64,000 bases of DNA, from NCBI GenBank assembly GCA_013298665.1, contig JAAFIK010000009.1, positions 1-64,000 of the forward strand, written 5' to 3'. This DNA comes from Chitinophagales bacterium. GTDB lineage: Bacteria; Bacteroidota; Bacteroidia; Chitinophagales; Chitinophagaceae. Made by a program: the position numbers and the translations under genes. Positions 16,990-25,998 of this stretch are shown in pieces (position 1 is the stretch's first letter; each line of letters begins with the position of its first letter). The notes under the pieces were generated by a model. That model worked only from the letters and a program-made list of their open reading frames with translations, made no database searches and was not told the origin of the DNA.

Positions 16990-17523
16990 TTACTTCAATT
17001 GTTCCATAGCATAGAACAGGCAGGTGGTATGGAGTGCCTGATCAAAAGCGTTGTTGTACAGCATTTGCTTTACTTCGTTCAACGGCAGCAATACAATATC
17101 GATCTCTTCATTAGCATCTAATTGCTGGCCGGCAACTTTTATGCCACCGGTTGCCAGGAAAAGATGAGTATAGTTATCCAGCACACCCGGGTTGGCTGCT
17201 ATCTTACCAAGATAAGTATACGCCTGAAACTGGTAGCCCGTTTCTTCCAGCAGTTCCCGGGCAATTGCTGTTTCGGGCTCTTCCTCTTTATCCACAAAAC
17301 CACCGGGAAGTTCAAGGAGGGTTGCGGCTACAGGATGGCGATACTGACGAACCATCACCACCTCACCTGCTGCGGTAAGGGCAACTGCACATACTGATGT
17401 GGGCAGCTCCACTACAAAATACGGGTCAATAATACTTCCATCCGGCCGTTCGCAACGATCCCTGCGTGCCGTAAAGTATGGATGCCGGTTGATATATTCA
17501 GAGTTTCTTATTATCCAGTTCAT
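16990..17523 (-). CDS. Nudix hydrolase (ADP-ribose pyrophosphatase-like)
   Basis: The 177-residue product contains a complete Nudix box (GX5EX7REUXEEXGU) starting at GGFVDKEEEP and ending LLEETGY, preceded by MVRQYRHPVAATLLELPGG. That layout is typical of ADP-sugar pyrophosphatases. I chose the ATG at 17523 (MNWIIRNSEY). Longer in-frame extensions to 17670 run back into the upstream DinB gene and lack family similarity. It is last in a minus-strand run from fbp and probably co-transcribed. Confidence 0.85.
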   Translation of the reverse strand: MNWIIRNSEYINRHPYFTARRDRCERPDGSIIDPYFVVELPTSVCAVALTAAGEVVMVRQYRHPVAATLLELPGGFVDKEEEPETAIARELLEETGYQFQAYTYLGKIAANPGVLDNYTHLFLATGGIKVAGQQLDANEEIDIVLLPLNEVKQMLYNNAFDQALHTTCLFYAMEQLK

Positions 17524-17585
17524 GAATATGATATGTTTTGAAAACAATCTTTGCAGCGCAGAGGCATTACCGGTGAGACCTTTTG

Positions 17586-18110
17586 CTACCATTGCATCCT
17601 TTCCCTCAACTGTGTGATGTGTGCCACATGGTGGCGGCCATGCCAGGCATACATACCCAGCAGGAACCAAAGCGTCATCTCTTTTCCGTGTTCCGGATGT
17701 ACAACTGTACGATCATACTCTGCTATGGTAATGGCACTGAGTACGCTCGACCACCGGGTATGGAGCGCGTATAACAGGGTGATGGAAATATTAACAGGTA
17801 CTTCCCTTGTATCGCTCATCTCTGCCCACAGCCCTTCCTCATAAGGCTTAATTACAGGGTTATCTTCCGTTAGTCCCAGTTTGAACCGCGTATAGGCCTG
17901 CATATGGCTATCTGCCACATGGTGCACCAACTGGTTTACTGTCCACCCACCTTCCCGATAAGGCGTATCCAACTGTTGTGCGTCAAGCCCAGCAATCGCT
18001 GCCTCAAGCGCATTTGGTAAAAAACGGATATCCGCCAGCCATTCCTGTAATTGGGTATCTGTGAAAGCCTGCGGTGTGTACCGCCCGATAGGATAACGTG
18101 GATCACGCAT
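17586..18110 (-). CDS. DinB-superfamily putative metal-dependent hydrolase (YfiT/BstA-like)
   Basis: A 174-residue four-helix-bundle protein. Metal ligands are visible as LVHHVADSH (about residues 64-72) and WHGRHHVAHI near 155-164, matching the three-His site of the YfiT/bacillithiol-transferase-like branch. The N-terminal motif DPRYPIGRYTP is also characteristic of that branch. Members act as thiol transferases or hydrolases, and the actual substrate here is unknown. It lies between the Nudix and FKBP genes, all on the minus strand. Confidence 0.85.
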   Translation of the reverse strand: MRDPRYPIGRYTPQAFTDTQLQEWLADIRFLPNALEAAIAGLDAQQLDTPYREGGWTVNQLVHHVADSHMQAYTRFKLGLTEDNPVIKPYEEGLWAEMSDTREVPVNISITLLYALHTRWSSVLSAITIAEYDRTVVHPEHGKEMTLWFLLGMYAWHGRHHVAHITQLRERMQW

Positions 18111-18136
18111 AAATAAGATTGAAAAATGTGAAATAT

Positions 18137-18886
18137 TTAATTACCAGGGTTGATACCGATCAACTCCATTTCAAAAACCAGTGCTGCGCCACCGGCTATT
18201 CCAGCACCTGCAGCTCCACGGTCGCCATAGCCCAACTCATTGGGTACATATACTTTCCATCTATCACCCTTGTGCATGAGTTGCAGGATTTCTGTCCACC
18301 CGCGGATAAAGCCCGCCACCACCCGCTTAAGCGGGGTACCTCTTTTAAAAGAATCATCAAACGGTGTCCCGTCAATTAACGAACCGGCATAATGCACCAG
18401 AACAGTATCGGTAATCAATGGTTGGGGGGAACCGGGTGCCCCGCTTTTCAGCACTTCATATTGCAACCCGCTGGGCAGTGTGATGACACCGGGGCGGGTC
18501 TTGTTATTTTCCAGAAACAAGCGCCCTTTTTCTTTTTCTGCATCTATTTTGGTCTTGGCAGCAGCCTGCAATTTCTGCTGCAGCGATTGCATTTTTTCCT
18601 GCATGATTTGATCACATTGTTGTAAAGGAATGATAAGGGAAGTATTCGCAGCATAAACGTCTTCCACAGCTTTCCTGAGTACTGCTGCATTTATCTGATC
18701 CACTCCCTTCCCCCTGAAAAAAGCAGCGATATTAGCCCCCATCGCATAACTCAAACTGTCCGTACTGTTTTTCAGTACGGTGGCAGCTGGTTTAACAGCT
18801 TTAGGTTTGGTATTGGTTTTCTGGGCTCGCCCCTGCGGGTTCATCATTAACAAACAGGCAAATAAAGCGGCATTGTATCTGATCAT
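18137..18886 (-). CDS. FKBP-type peptidyl-prolyl isomerase, Mip-like
   Basis: The 249-residue product begins with a signal sequence (to about residue 22), then a helical dimerisation region (about 40-130, with a long Gln/Lys-rich helix). A C-terminal FKBP domain of about 110 residues follows. FKBP hallmarks include VLVHYAGSLIDGTPFDDSF and KGDRWKVYVPNELGYGDRG. It is expected to catalyse Xaa-Pro isomerisation in the periplasm. The gene ends 26 bases before the DinB-like gene and starts 9 bases after the ABC ATPase gene. Confidence 0.92.
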   Translation of the reverse strand: MIRYNAALFACLLMMNPQGRAQKTNTKPKAVKPAATVLKNSTDSLSYAMGANIAAFFRGKGVDQINAAVLRKAVEDVYAANTSLIIPLQQCDQIMQEKMQSLQQKLQAAAKTKIDAEKEKGRLFLENNKTRPGVITLPSGLQYEVLKSGAPGSPQPLITDTVLVHYAGSLIDGTPFDDSFKRGTPLKRVVAGFIRGWTEILQLMHKGDRWKVYVPNELGYGDRGAAGAGIAGGAALVFEMELIGINPGN

Positions 18887-18895
18887 ATGTTGATT

Positions 18896-19657
18896 TTATT
18901 CTTCGCGCATATCCTTGCCGGTAAGGGCAATAAAAACGTCTTCAAGGCTGGCTGCTTTCAATTGTTTGGGACGTTCAAAACCTGTAGATACCAGGTCATC
19001 GATCATCTTGTCCGGTGAGTCCAGCGTAATAATCTTCCCTTCATCCATAATGGCAATACGGTCGCAAAGCTGTTCCGCTTCATCCATATAATGTGTGGTG
19101 AGGATAACGGTGGTTCCTTTTGAACGAATGTCTTTGATCAGGTCCCACAAGTTGCGTCGTGCCTGCGGATCCAGCCCCGTAGTGGGCTCATCAAGAAAAA
19201 TGATCCGGGGTTTGTTAATGAGTGTGGTGGCAATGGAAAAACGTTGTTTCTGTCCGCCGCTCAGTTCCTTGAACTTGTTGCGTGCCTTATCTTCCAGGTT
19301 GACCATCTGCAGCAACTCCAGGGGCTTTACCGGCTGGTTGTACAACCCGCCAAACAACTCAATCAATTCCACCAGTTTCAGCCCGGGGTAGAATCCGGAT
19401 GTTTGCAACTGTACCCCGATAAGATGCTTGATTTTCTGCGGCGATACATCAAGGTTGATACCATCCACAATCACTTCGCCACCGGTCTTCTCCCGGAGTG
19501 TTTCAATAATTTCGAGGGTAGTGGTTTTGCCGGCACCATTTGGTCCGAGTAATCCGAAAATTTCACCTTCATATACCTCAAAAGATATCCCTTTTACGGC
19601 TTCAAAATTGCCGTATTTCTTAAAAAGATTATTTACAGTTATGATTGTCTTCTGCAT
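18896..19657 (-). CDS. ABC transporter ATP-binding protein
   Basis: A 253-residue ABC ATPase with Walker A GPNGAGKTT, Q-loop near LIGVQLQTSGFYPG, signature LSGGQKQR, Walker B IIFLDEPTTGLDP and the H-loop LTTHYMDEAE. It is closest in layout to the CcmA/DrrA-type exporters that pair with an ABC-2 permease. No permease gene is next to it: it sits 13 bases after fbp and 9 before the FKBP gene. The partner must be encoded elsewhere, or the protein has another role. Confidence 0.93.
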   Translation of the reverse strand: MQKTIITVNNLFKKYGNFEAVKGISFEVYEGEIFGLLGPNGAGKTTTLEIIETLREKTGGEVIVDGINLDVSPQKIKHLIGVQLQTSGFYPGLKLVELIELFGGLYNQPVKPLELLQMVNLEDKARNKFKELSGGQKQRFSIATTLINKPRIIFLDEPTTGLDPQARRNLWDLIKDIRSKGTTVILTTHYMDEAEQLCDRIAIMDEGKIITLDSPDKMIDDLVSTGFERPKQLKAASLEDVFIALTGKDMREE

Positions 19658-19670
19658 ATTTTTATTCCCT

Positions 19671-20684
19671 TTATGCTGGTTTCATAAATATTTCCAATTC
19701 ATCCATCATCTTACGGCTACCGGCGAAAAAAGGCGTACGCTGGTGCAGGCTGGCGGGTACAATATCAAGGATAGAGATACTGCCATCGGTAGCCTTCCCC
19801 CCCGACAGTTCGAGGATAAAAGCAAAGGGGTTACACTCATACATCAACCGGAGTTTACCATTGGGCTTGTCGGTAGTACCCGGATACATGAAAATTCCGC
19901 CTTTGATCAGGTTACGGTGTACATCTGCCACCATACTGCCGATATAACGCTGGGTATAAGGCCCCCCATCTGCCTTTGTTTTCTTCTGGCAGCCATCAAT
20001 ATATTTTTTTACCCCATCGGCATACTGAAAGAAATTGCCATGGTTAACAGAGTAGAACTTACCAGTTTCCGGACAGGTGATATTGGGATGACTAAGCGAA
20101 AATTCACCGATGGAGGGGTCGAGTGTAAAGCCATTGACCCCCCGGCGGGTACCATACACCAATATGGTAGAAGAACCATAAATGATATAGCCTGCAGCCA
20201 CCTGGCGGCGGCCGGGCTGGAGGAAATCTTCAGCAGTGGCGGGTTGTCCCAATGGACTTACCCGTTTAAATACGCTGAAAATAGTACCAATGGATACATT
20301 TACGTCGATATTACTGCTCCCGTCCAATGGATCAAAAAGGCAGACATATTTGCTGTTATTACTGACTTCATCGTTAAATACAACAATATCATCCAACTCC
20401 TCACTCCCGATGCCTGCACAACTGATGCCATGCCGGAGTACCCCCATAAACTGGTTATTGGCAAAAATGTCCATTTTCTTAACCTCTTCGCCCTGCACAT
20501 TGATACCTCCCGCATCGCCAAGGATATCCACCAGGCCGGCTTTATTCACTTCCACATTTACCCTTTTGGCGGCAAGGCCGATATCGCGTAACAAACCTGC
20601 CAATTCGCCTGTAGCTTGCGGGAAATCGCGCATCTGCTGAATGGTGAACTCATCCAGGGTCTGTACACGGCGGTTAATATTCAT
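19671..20684 (-). CDS. fbp: Fructose-1,6-bisphosphatase, class I
   Basis: A 337-residue gluconeogenic enzyme that removes the C1 phosphate of fructose 1,6-bisphosphate. The metal/substrate signature DPLDGSSNIDVNVSIGTIFS is intact, and the C-terminal MYECNPFAFILELSGGKATDG segment is typical. It heads the minus-strand run that continues with the ABC ATPase, FKBP, DinB-like and Nudix genes. A TATTTTTG element (20731-20738 on the minus strand) may be its -7 box, but no clear -33 partner is visible. Confidence 0.96.
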   Translation of the reverse strand: MNINRRVQTLDEFTIQQMRDFPQATGELAGLLRDIGLAAKRVNVEVNKAGLVDILGDAGGINVQGEEVKKMDIFANNQFMGVLRHGISCAGIGSEELDDIVVFNDEVSNNSKYVCLFDPLDGSSNIDVNVSIGTIFSVFKRVSPLGQPATAEDFLQPGRRQVAAGYIIYGSSTILVYGTRRGVNGFTLDPSIGEFSLSHPNITCPETGKFYSVNHGNFFQYADGVKKYIDGCQKKTKADGGPYTQRYIGSMVADVHRNLIKGGIFMYPGTTDKPNGKLRLMYECNPFAFILELSGGKATDGSISILDIVPASLHQRTPFFAGSRKMMDELEIFMKPA

Positions 20685-20881
20685 AAAAAAAAATGCTTAA
20701 ATTGAAAATTTACTTAATAGCTTTGTGTATCAAAAATAAAGAATAATAGTTTATCCGGCCGTATTAACATCCGGAATCAAGGACGATCAGGCTAAGCTTA
20801 GGACATAGTACTAACCGGGTGAAAGAATCAGTGCCAATTCTTCTCCCCCACCTCCTGTTTTACTGTTTCTATCGCTACAGA

Positions 20882-20938
20882 ATGACACGCCCCGGAAGCA
20901 CTTTAACTACTTACATTAAACAAACAGCTGAATTATGA
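20882..20938 (+). CDS. Possible Thr-rich upstream ORF overlapping the aspartokinase start
   Basis: An 18-codon frame starts ATG at 20882 and encodes MTRPGSTLTTYIKQTAEL. Five of 18 residues are Thr. Its TGA overlaps the aspartokinase ATG at 20935 (ATGA). The arrangement could couple translation of the kinase to Thr supply. It may also be a chance frame, as no hairpin or ribosome binding site supports it. Confidence 0.3.
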   Translation: MTRPGSTLTTYIKQTAEL

Positions 20939-22212
20939 AAGTCTTCAAATTTGGAGGAGCAAGTATTCAGGACACGGAAAGGATCCAGAATGTAAAAAAC
21001 ATCCTCCGGTCCCATCACCATGAACAGATCATCGTGATCATCTCTGCAATGGGCAAAACCACGAATGCGCTGGAGAAAGTAGCCGAATCCTTTTATAAGG
21101 GTGAACGGGAAAACGCGCTGCAGCTATTCGGAAACATCAAGACAGACCATCTCGCTCTCCTTGATGCATTGGTAACGAGTGGTACAGAAATCCATACGGC
21201 AACACTTGACCGGCTGGGCGACCACTTCACAGAAATTGAATGGCTGCTGCACGACACGCCCAAACGGGATCATGACTATTATTATGACCAGATCGTTTGC
21301 TGTGGCGAATTGCTCAGTACTACCATCATCAGTGGTTATTTACAGGCAGAAGGGCTCAGTAATACCTGGCTTGACGCACGCGACATCATCTGTACAGACG
21401 ATAGTTTCCGTGAAGGTATCATCGACTGGGGCCTGACCAAACAACGCATGTCCGCAAATGTAGCCCCCCTTTTTGCGAGCGTTAACCTGGTCATTACCCA
21501 GGGTTTCATCGGCACCACCCCGCAAAATGAAAGTACAACACTTGGACGGGAAGGGAGCGATTACAGTGCGGCTGTTTTTGCCAATATGCTTGATGCGGAG
21601 AGCCTGACCATCTGGAAGGATGTAGAGGGTATAATGAATGCAGATCCCAAAAAATACGAGAAAGCCATTTTTATTGAAAAGATGAGCTACAAAGAAGTCA
21701 TAGAACTGGCTTATCATGGGGCGCAGGTCATTCATCCCAAGACCATAAAGCCGCTCCAAAACAAAAATATCCCGCTTCACGTACGCTGTTTTGTAAAGCC
21801 GGAATTAAAGGGTACCGTTATTAACGGTGAAACAGTAAGTAACCTGCCTCCGATCATTATCGCCAAAGAAGACCAGCTTTTGGTGAGTATGCGTACCAAA
21901 GACTTCTCGCTGATGGGTGAACCGGGCATCTGCGAATTGTACAAACTACTGGCCAATCATAAAGTAAAACCTGTACTGACACAGCATGAAGCTGTTGGCT
22001 TTCACTGTTGCTATGGCGGCAGGATAGAAAAAATACAGCGTTTTATAGAAGACGCGGCCAGGATATTTGATGTACAGGTTCAGAAAGACCTGACCCTGCT
22101 GACGGTAAGGCATTATAATGATGAAATACTGGCAGAACTGTCAGCAGACAAATCCATCCTGCTCAAGCAACGGAGCCCGGAAACGGCGCAATTCTTATTT
22201 CAGCAGCCGTAA
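20935..22212 (+). CDS. Monofunctional aspartate kinase
   Basis: A 425-residue enzyme phosphorylating aspartate, the entry step to lysine, diaminopimelate, threonine and methionine. The kinase domain starts VFKFGGASIQD, with TTLGREGSDYSAAVFA as the active loop. C-terminal ACT-like repeats occupy about 300-420. It is a second aspartokinase in the window beside thrA, so the two likely serve branches with different feedback control, one perhaps lysine-sensitive. The gene stands alone between fbp and a convergent T9SS gene and overlaps the latter's 3' end by 18 bases. Confidence 0.93.
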   Translation: MKVFKFGGASIQDTERIQNVKNILRSHHHEQIIVIISAMGKTTNALEKVAESFYKGERENALQLFGNIKTDHLALLDALVTSGTEIHTATLDRLGDHFTEIEWLLHDTPKRDHDYYYDQIVCCGELLSTTIISGYLQAEGLSNTWLDARDIICTDDSFREGIIDWGLTKQRMSANVAPLFASVNLVITQGFIGTTPQNESTTLGREGSDYSAAVFANMLDAESLTIWKDVEGIMNADPKKYEKAIFIEKMSYKEVIELAYHGAQVIHPKTIKPLQNKNIPLHVRCFVKPELKGTVINGETVSNLPPIIIAKEDQLLVSMRTKDFSLMGEPGICELYKLLANHKVKPVLTQHEAVGFHCCYGGRIEKIQRFIEDAARIFDVQVQKDLTLLTVRHYNDEILAELSADKSILLKQRSPETAQFLFQQP

Positions 22213-24186
22213 AAATGGTTTAACAATAACGCTGTTCCCAAGCGTTACCTTGAAAAACAGGCTCCCCTCCGGAAGCTGTTCGAGACGAATGGGAATAATA
22301 TTACCACCCTTATTAAGCACCTGTTTACGCACCCAAACCCTTTTACCCAGCACATCAATAATTTCCATACCCGCAAGGCCACCAACAGGCGTGTATATCT
22401 GTGCGCTTACCTGGTTTGCAGCGGGATTGGGGAATACATCGGCATGGGGCATGCTGCTGCCCTGTGCCGGGCGCAGGGAAAGGACGGAGCTGTATTGCAC
22501 AGTCCCATCCAGCAGTATAAACTTACCCCTGTATAATGGTGTGGCTGGCCAGGCAAGTGCATCAGTAAACGTATATATACCGGTATTGCGGCCAGTAACT
22601 GAGTACCTGTCTGTATAAAAGCCATCTGCACCCACCCTTTGCAGTACGCAGCCTTTTACCTGTGCTGCGCGATCAATACTAAGTTGTATATGGTTGATGC
22701 CTGATTTTTCATACCCGCTGATGCTTGTTTGCCATTGCAAAGCCACCAGACCCTTACATACCGGGGAAGAGTCCCGCGGTGCTGCCAATTGAAACCCGGA
22801 TCGTAGCGAACCTGCTCCGCCATCCGTTGCATTGTTGGATTGGCCATTACAAGCCGGCAAGCCACTCGTTGTAATGCCTTTTGCACCTCCTGCAAGGGTT
22901 ACAGCCACTCCACTGAGGGGTGAACTGTACCACAATACGCCGCCGCCACCACCACCACCAGGCCCGCTGCATTGTGTATTGTTACCCACTTCAGAATTGC
23001 CACCCCGGCCACCGGAAGCCTGGATCCTGATAGCATTGCCACCATAATTGCTGACCAGCAGTACGATTGTACCACCTGCACCGCCACCACCTGCCCCATC
23101 GCTGGAAGAAGCATTACTGTAAAAGGAGAGTGGCGAGGGTAAAAAGCGGCCAGGCACTTCGCCATTGGCGAGTAAGGCATTATCGGCCAATACTGCGCCC
23201 GCACCTTCAATACGGTCTGCCATGATAAAGATGATCCCGCCGCCCGCCCCACCGGGAAGTCCGAAACCATCGTTGTCATGCCCGGCACCACCGCCACCGC
23301 CCATGAATATCCGGTTTTGTATGGCCGGCGTTACTGCATATCCATAACTGCTTAGCGAAACACCTCCTTTGGCAATACCATTGGAGGCACACTGTCCAAG
23401 AGCACCCGTAACCCGGTTCCCCCCATCGCCACCTGCGCCGTAGTTGCCACCACCAGCACCTCCACCATTATGATTATTGCCACCCCCGCCACCAGACGCC
23501 TGCTTGCCGCGGGCATACTCTTTACCGGTAATAAAATCAGCAATGCCCTCTCCTTTCCTGCCCCCTGTTTTAAGTCCGTTGGCTAAAAAAGGCATATAGT
23601 AGTCTGTTGGAGGAGCGAGAGGGTTGACATTACAGGTACCGCCAAACTGTGTATACGTTCCACCCTGAAAACCTTTACCGTCGGCATAAATGGGTTTAGT
23701 AAGGAATAAGGTACCTGTCACTTCCAACGCCACTACCCCGCCCGTATCTGCTGCGGGATCCCACGGTGCTGCTTTTACGGTATCAATAACCGTTGCATTG
23801 GTATAGCTGGGCATGATGATACACTGTACATGACCATTGACATCATAAAAATTATTGAATTTCCGTTCAAACACAACCGTATCATTCAAAAAACCACAGA
23901 TGGTAGCCACTTCATAAAAACCGGCACTGCCGATATCTGTAACATCACCAAAGCCCGCATCGGTAGTGGAGCTACCTCCATTCATGGTTGCACCCTTCAT
24001 TTGAATCAGTAATACTTTCCGGCCATTATAACCGGCAAAACCAGATACATTGGAAAGTTTTGCGCGTCCCGTGGCAGAATCTGCCCACAACACTTTCCGG
24101 TAAGTATTAACTACCCCGGAGATATTTTGCGCAAATACATTCGGCAAGGCCAGACCAATAAGCAGAGCTATAAATATAATCTTCAT
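22195..24186 (-). CDS. Secreted Gly-rich protein with T9SS type A sorting domain
   Basis: The 663-residue protein has a signal peptide (MKIIFIALLIGLALPNVFAQ). A central region (about 225-450) is crowded with Gly-rich repeats such as GGGGGNNHNGGGAGGGNYGAGGDGG. The C-terminal 80-90 residues match the type IX secretion sorting domain: DVFPNPAANQVSAQIY, a GGLAGMEIIDVLGKRVW strand pair, and a terminal VKPFLRLLK. It is therefore expected to cross the outer membrane by T9SS. The Gly-rich part resembles the loops of other large surface proteins of the phylum. Role unknown. Confidence 0.85.
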   Translation of the reverse strand: MKIIFIALLIGLALPNVFAQNISGVVNTYRKVLWADSATGRAKLSNVSGFAGYNGRKVLLIQMKGATMNGGSSTTDAGFGDVTDIGSAGFYEVATICGFLNDTVVFERKFNNFYDVNGHVQCIIMPSYTNATVIDTVKAAPWDPAADTGGVVALEVTGTLFLTKPIYADGKGFQGGTYTQFGGTCNVNPLAPPTDYYMPFLANGLKTGGRKGEGIADFITGKEYARGKQASGGGGGNNHNGGGAGGGNYGAGGDGGNRVTGALGQCASNGIAKGGVSLSSYGYAVTPAIQNRIFMGGGGGAGHDNDGFGLPGGAGGGIIFIMADRIEGAGAVLADNALLANGEVPGRFLPSPLSFYSNASSSDGAGGGGAGGTIVLLVSNYGGNAIRIQASGGRGGNSEVGNNTQCSGPGGGGGGGVLWYSSPLSGVAVTLAGGAKGITTSGLPACNGQSNNATDGGAGSLRSGFQLAAPRDSSPVCKGLVALQWQTSISGYEKSGINHIQLSIDRAAQVKGCVLQRVGADGFYTDRYSVTGRNTGIYTFTDALAWPATPLYRGKFILLDGTVQYSSVLSLRPAQGSSMPHADVFPNPAANQVSAQIYTPVGGLAGMEIIDVLGKRVWVRKQVLNKGGNIIPIRLEQLPEGSLFFKVTLGNSVIVKPFLRLLK

Positions 24187-24306
24187 ACCAGTAAAATGAT
24201 ATGTCTTTACCGGTTAAGCATGATTACCCGTTTAATCAGGATAAATACTGGCTTTTAGGAGGAAACAGGTTTGTAAAAGAAGATGAAGATACTTTAAAAA
24301 GTCGCG

Positions 24307-25077
24307 TTACAGGATAAAATAATCCCCTTTTTTATTCACAGTAATAACCGGCAATTGCTTTTTATCTTCAAAAAAATCAAATGCCTCTTTGAGCCGGGCG
24401 GCAAACTGTCTCAGGGAGACATTCTCTTTGGTGGCTTCTGCAAAATAATCTGCTGATTTTTTCACATTATACCTGATCGGGAAAATATGCACCGGAATAA
24501 AATCCTGTCCCTGTGTACGTACATGAACAGCCAGCAGGTATAATTCTTCCATAGGAATATCGCTGATGGGTAAACAACCGGTCGACACACAGTTGCCATG
24601 GATATATATATCATTACCAGGTCTGAGTGAATCACTGAGTACACGGTCGGATGCATTGGGATAATTCAATCCGAGCGACAGGTGATAATTGCTGTTCGGA
24701 TTAAATTCGTTGATGTAATAAAATCCTTCAGGTACCTGATAATCGCCTTCTGCCCGCTTGGGGCCCATCGTACCGCTTTGCATACATACCTTATAGGTTT
24801 TGAAGAGTTTGTACACCCCTTGCGGATCATCTTTTACCCATACTTCCAGTTGCCGGTCGTATTTAAATGAACGGACATACATGCATTGCGGAGGCCAGTT
24901 CAGTTTCCTCGCGGCAAATTGTTTTTTTACTGTATCCTCCATGCGGTTAAACACTTCATTAACCTTGCCGGAAGCTGACTTCTGGTAATCAATAAATGCG
25001 GGCTGTGCATTGCCGGGAATACCGGGCAATAAAAAAAGAAGAATAATGATCAATCCTGTACACTGAAACTTCATCAA
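24307..25077 (-). CDS. L,D-transpeptidase, YafK-like (YkuD domain)
   Basis: A 256-residue exported protein with a signal segment (to about residue 24). The YkuD catalytic motif is IHGNCVSTGCLP, in which the HG...S-G-C pattern gives the nucleophilic Cys. The wider arrangement (long N-terminal region, SLGLNYPNASD before the motif) fits the YafK/DpaA type, which cuts or forms bonds between peptidoglycan and proteins. The exact activity is not predictable. It sits alone, with 120 bases to the T9SS gene. Confidence 0.85.
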   Translation of the reverse strand: MMKFQCTGLIIILLFLLPGIPGNAQPAFIDYQKSASGKVNEVFNRMEDTVKKQFAARKLNWPPQCMYVRSFKYDRQLEVWVKDDPQGVYKLFKTYKVCMQSGTMGPKRAEGDYQVPEGFYYINEFNPNSNYHLSLGLNYPNASDRVLSDSLRPGNDIYIHGNCVSTGCLPISDIPMEELYLLAVHVRTQGQDFIPVHIFPIRYNVKKSADYFAEATKENVSLRQFAARLKEAFDFFEDKKQLPVITVNKKGDYFIL

Positions 25078-25172
25078 AAGTAAAATTGGGGGTTAACCTT
25101 TGTGAAACGCAAAAATATCAAATTTATGTACGCTGCAATTGTTAAAAGCCGTTTTTTGTGGAAAAATGGATA

Positions 25173-25928
25173 CTACAAGGGAATCAGGGCATCGCTTTTA
25201 TAATGTCGGCAAGCCCCCTGTTGTACATACCCCAACTGATTGGTCAGCATCCATGTTTTACCAATCTGGAAAGGCTTAACATTGGTATGGTGATGCCCGA
25301 ATATCCAGAAATCCGGCTCCTGTTCGATGATAAAATCGGTTAATTCAATCGCAAAAGCATCGGTAAGCGGGCTTTTATACCAGGAAGGATAGTATTGTAA
25401 GGTAGGCACATGGTGCGAGAGGACAATGCGGGTACCTGCGGTTTGCATTTGCAGTGCCCCGGTGATAAACGCCAGGCAATCCTGGTGCAACTGATTAAAA
25501 TCGGCTGGTCTGAATGGCTTCCCATTCATGTCGATGACAGAGAAATCGGTAAGGCTCTGCTGAATAAGCACCTCATTTTCAGGCCTGATATGACTCCAGA
25601 GTGTGCTGCAAATGATATGCACTTCTCCCCTCGTAACCACCTTGTTGTTGACCAGGTATACGTTACTCCGCATCTTTTCCATAAAAGGTGCATTGATTTT
25701 ACCCAGGTCAAATTTATAATATTCATGATTGCCTGCAATCCAGAACACTTCTTCAAAATGATCGGAGACATAGTCGAGGAAATCATTCTTTTGCGCACTC
25801 AGGATCAGCGGCAGTATATCGCCTGCCAGCAAAAGAATATCTCCCACCGGTTGCAGCGGATGCTGCACCAGGTAATTCCTGTTTGCTTTAAATTCAAGGT
25901 GAAGATCGGAGCAGTATTGTATTTTCAT
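25173..25928 (-). CDS. Calcineurin-like metallophosphoesterase
   Basis: The 251-residue product has the ordered metal-binding motifs of the superfamily: SDLHLEF, LAGDIL, GNHEYY, LSHHVPT and FGHHHTN. I chose the ATG at 25928 (MKIQYCSDLH), because the motif is normally within 10 residues of the N-terminus. The in-frame ATG at 25955 adds nine residues. No signal peptide is present, so it is cytosolic. Substrate unknown; family members hydrolyse nucleotides, phosphoproteins or phospholipids. Confidence 0.88.
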   Translation of the reverse strand: MKIQYCSDLHLEFKANRNYLVQHPLQPVGDILLLAGDILPLILSAQKNDFLDYVSDHFEEVFWIAGNHEYYKFDLGKINAPFMEKMRSNVYLVNNKVVTRGEVHIICSTLWSHIRPENEVLIQQSLTDFSVIDMNGKPFRPADFNQLHQDCLAFITGALQMQTAGTRIVLSHHVPTLQYYPSWYKSPLTDAFAIELTDFIIEQEPDFWIFGHHHTNVKPFQIGKTWMLTNQLGYVQQGACRHYKSDALIPL

Positions 25929-25998
25929 AATAAACCCAGCCGCTTTTCGGCTCAAGTTACAGTATAACGGGTATTCCGTTTACAGAAAATAATCTGCA

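Noticed and set aside
19428-20591. 387-residue plus-strand frame
   Set aside because: Antisense to the fbp and ABC ATPase genes, both unambiguous.
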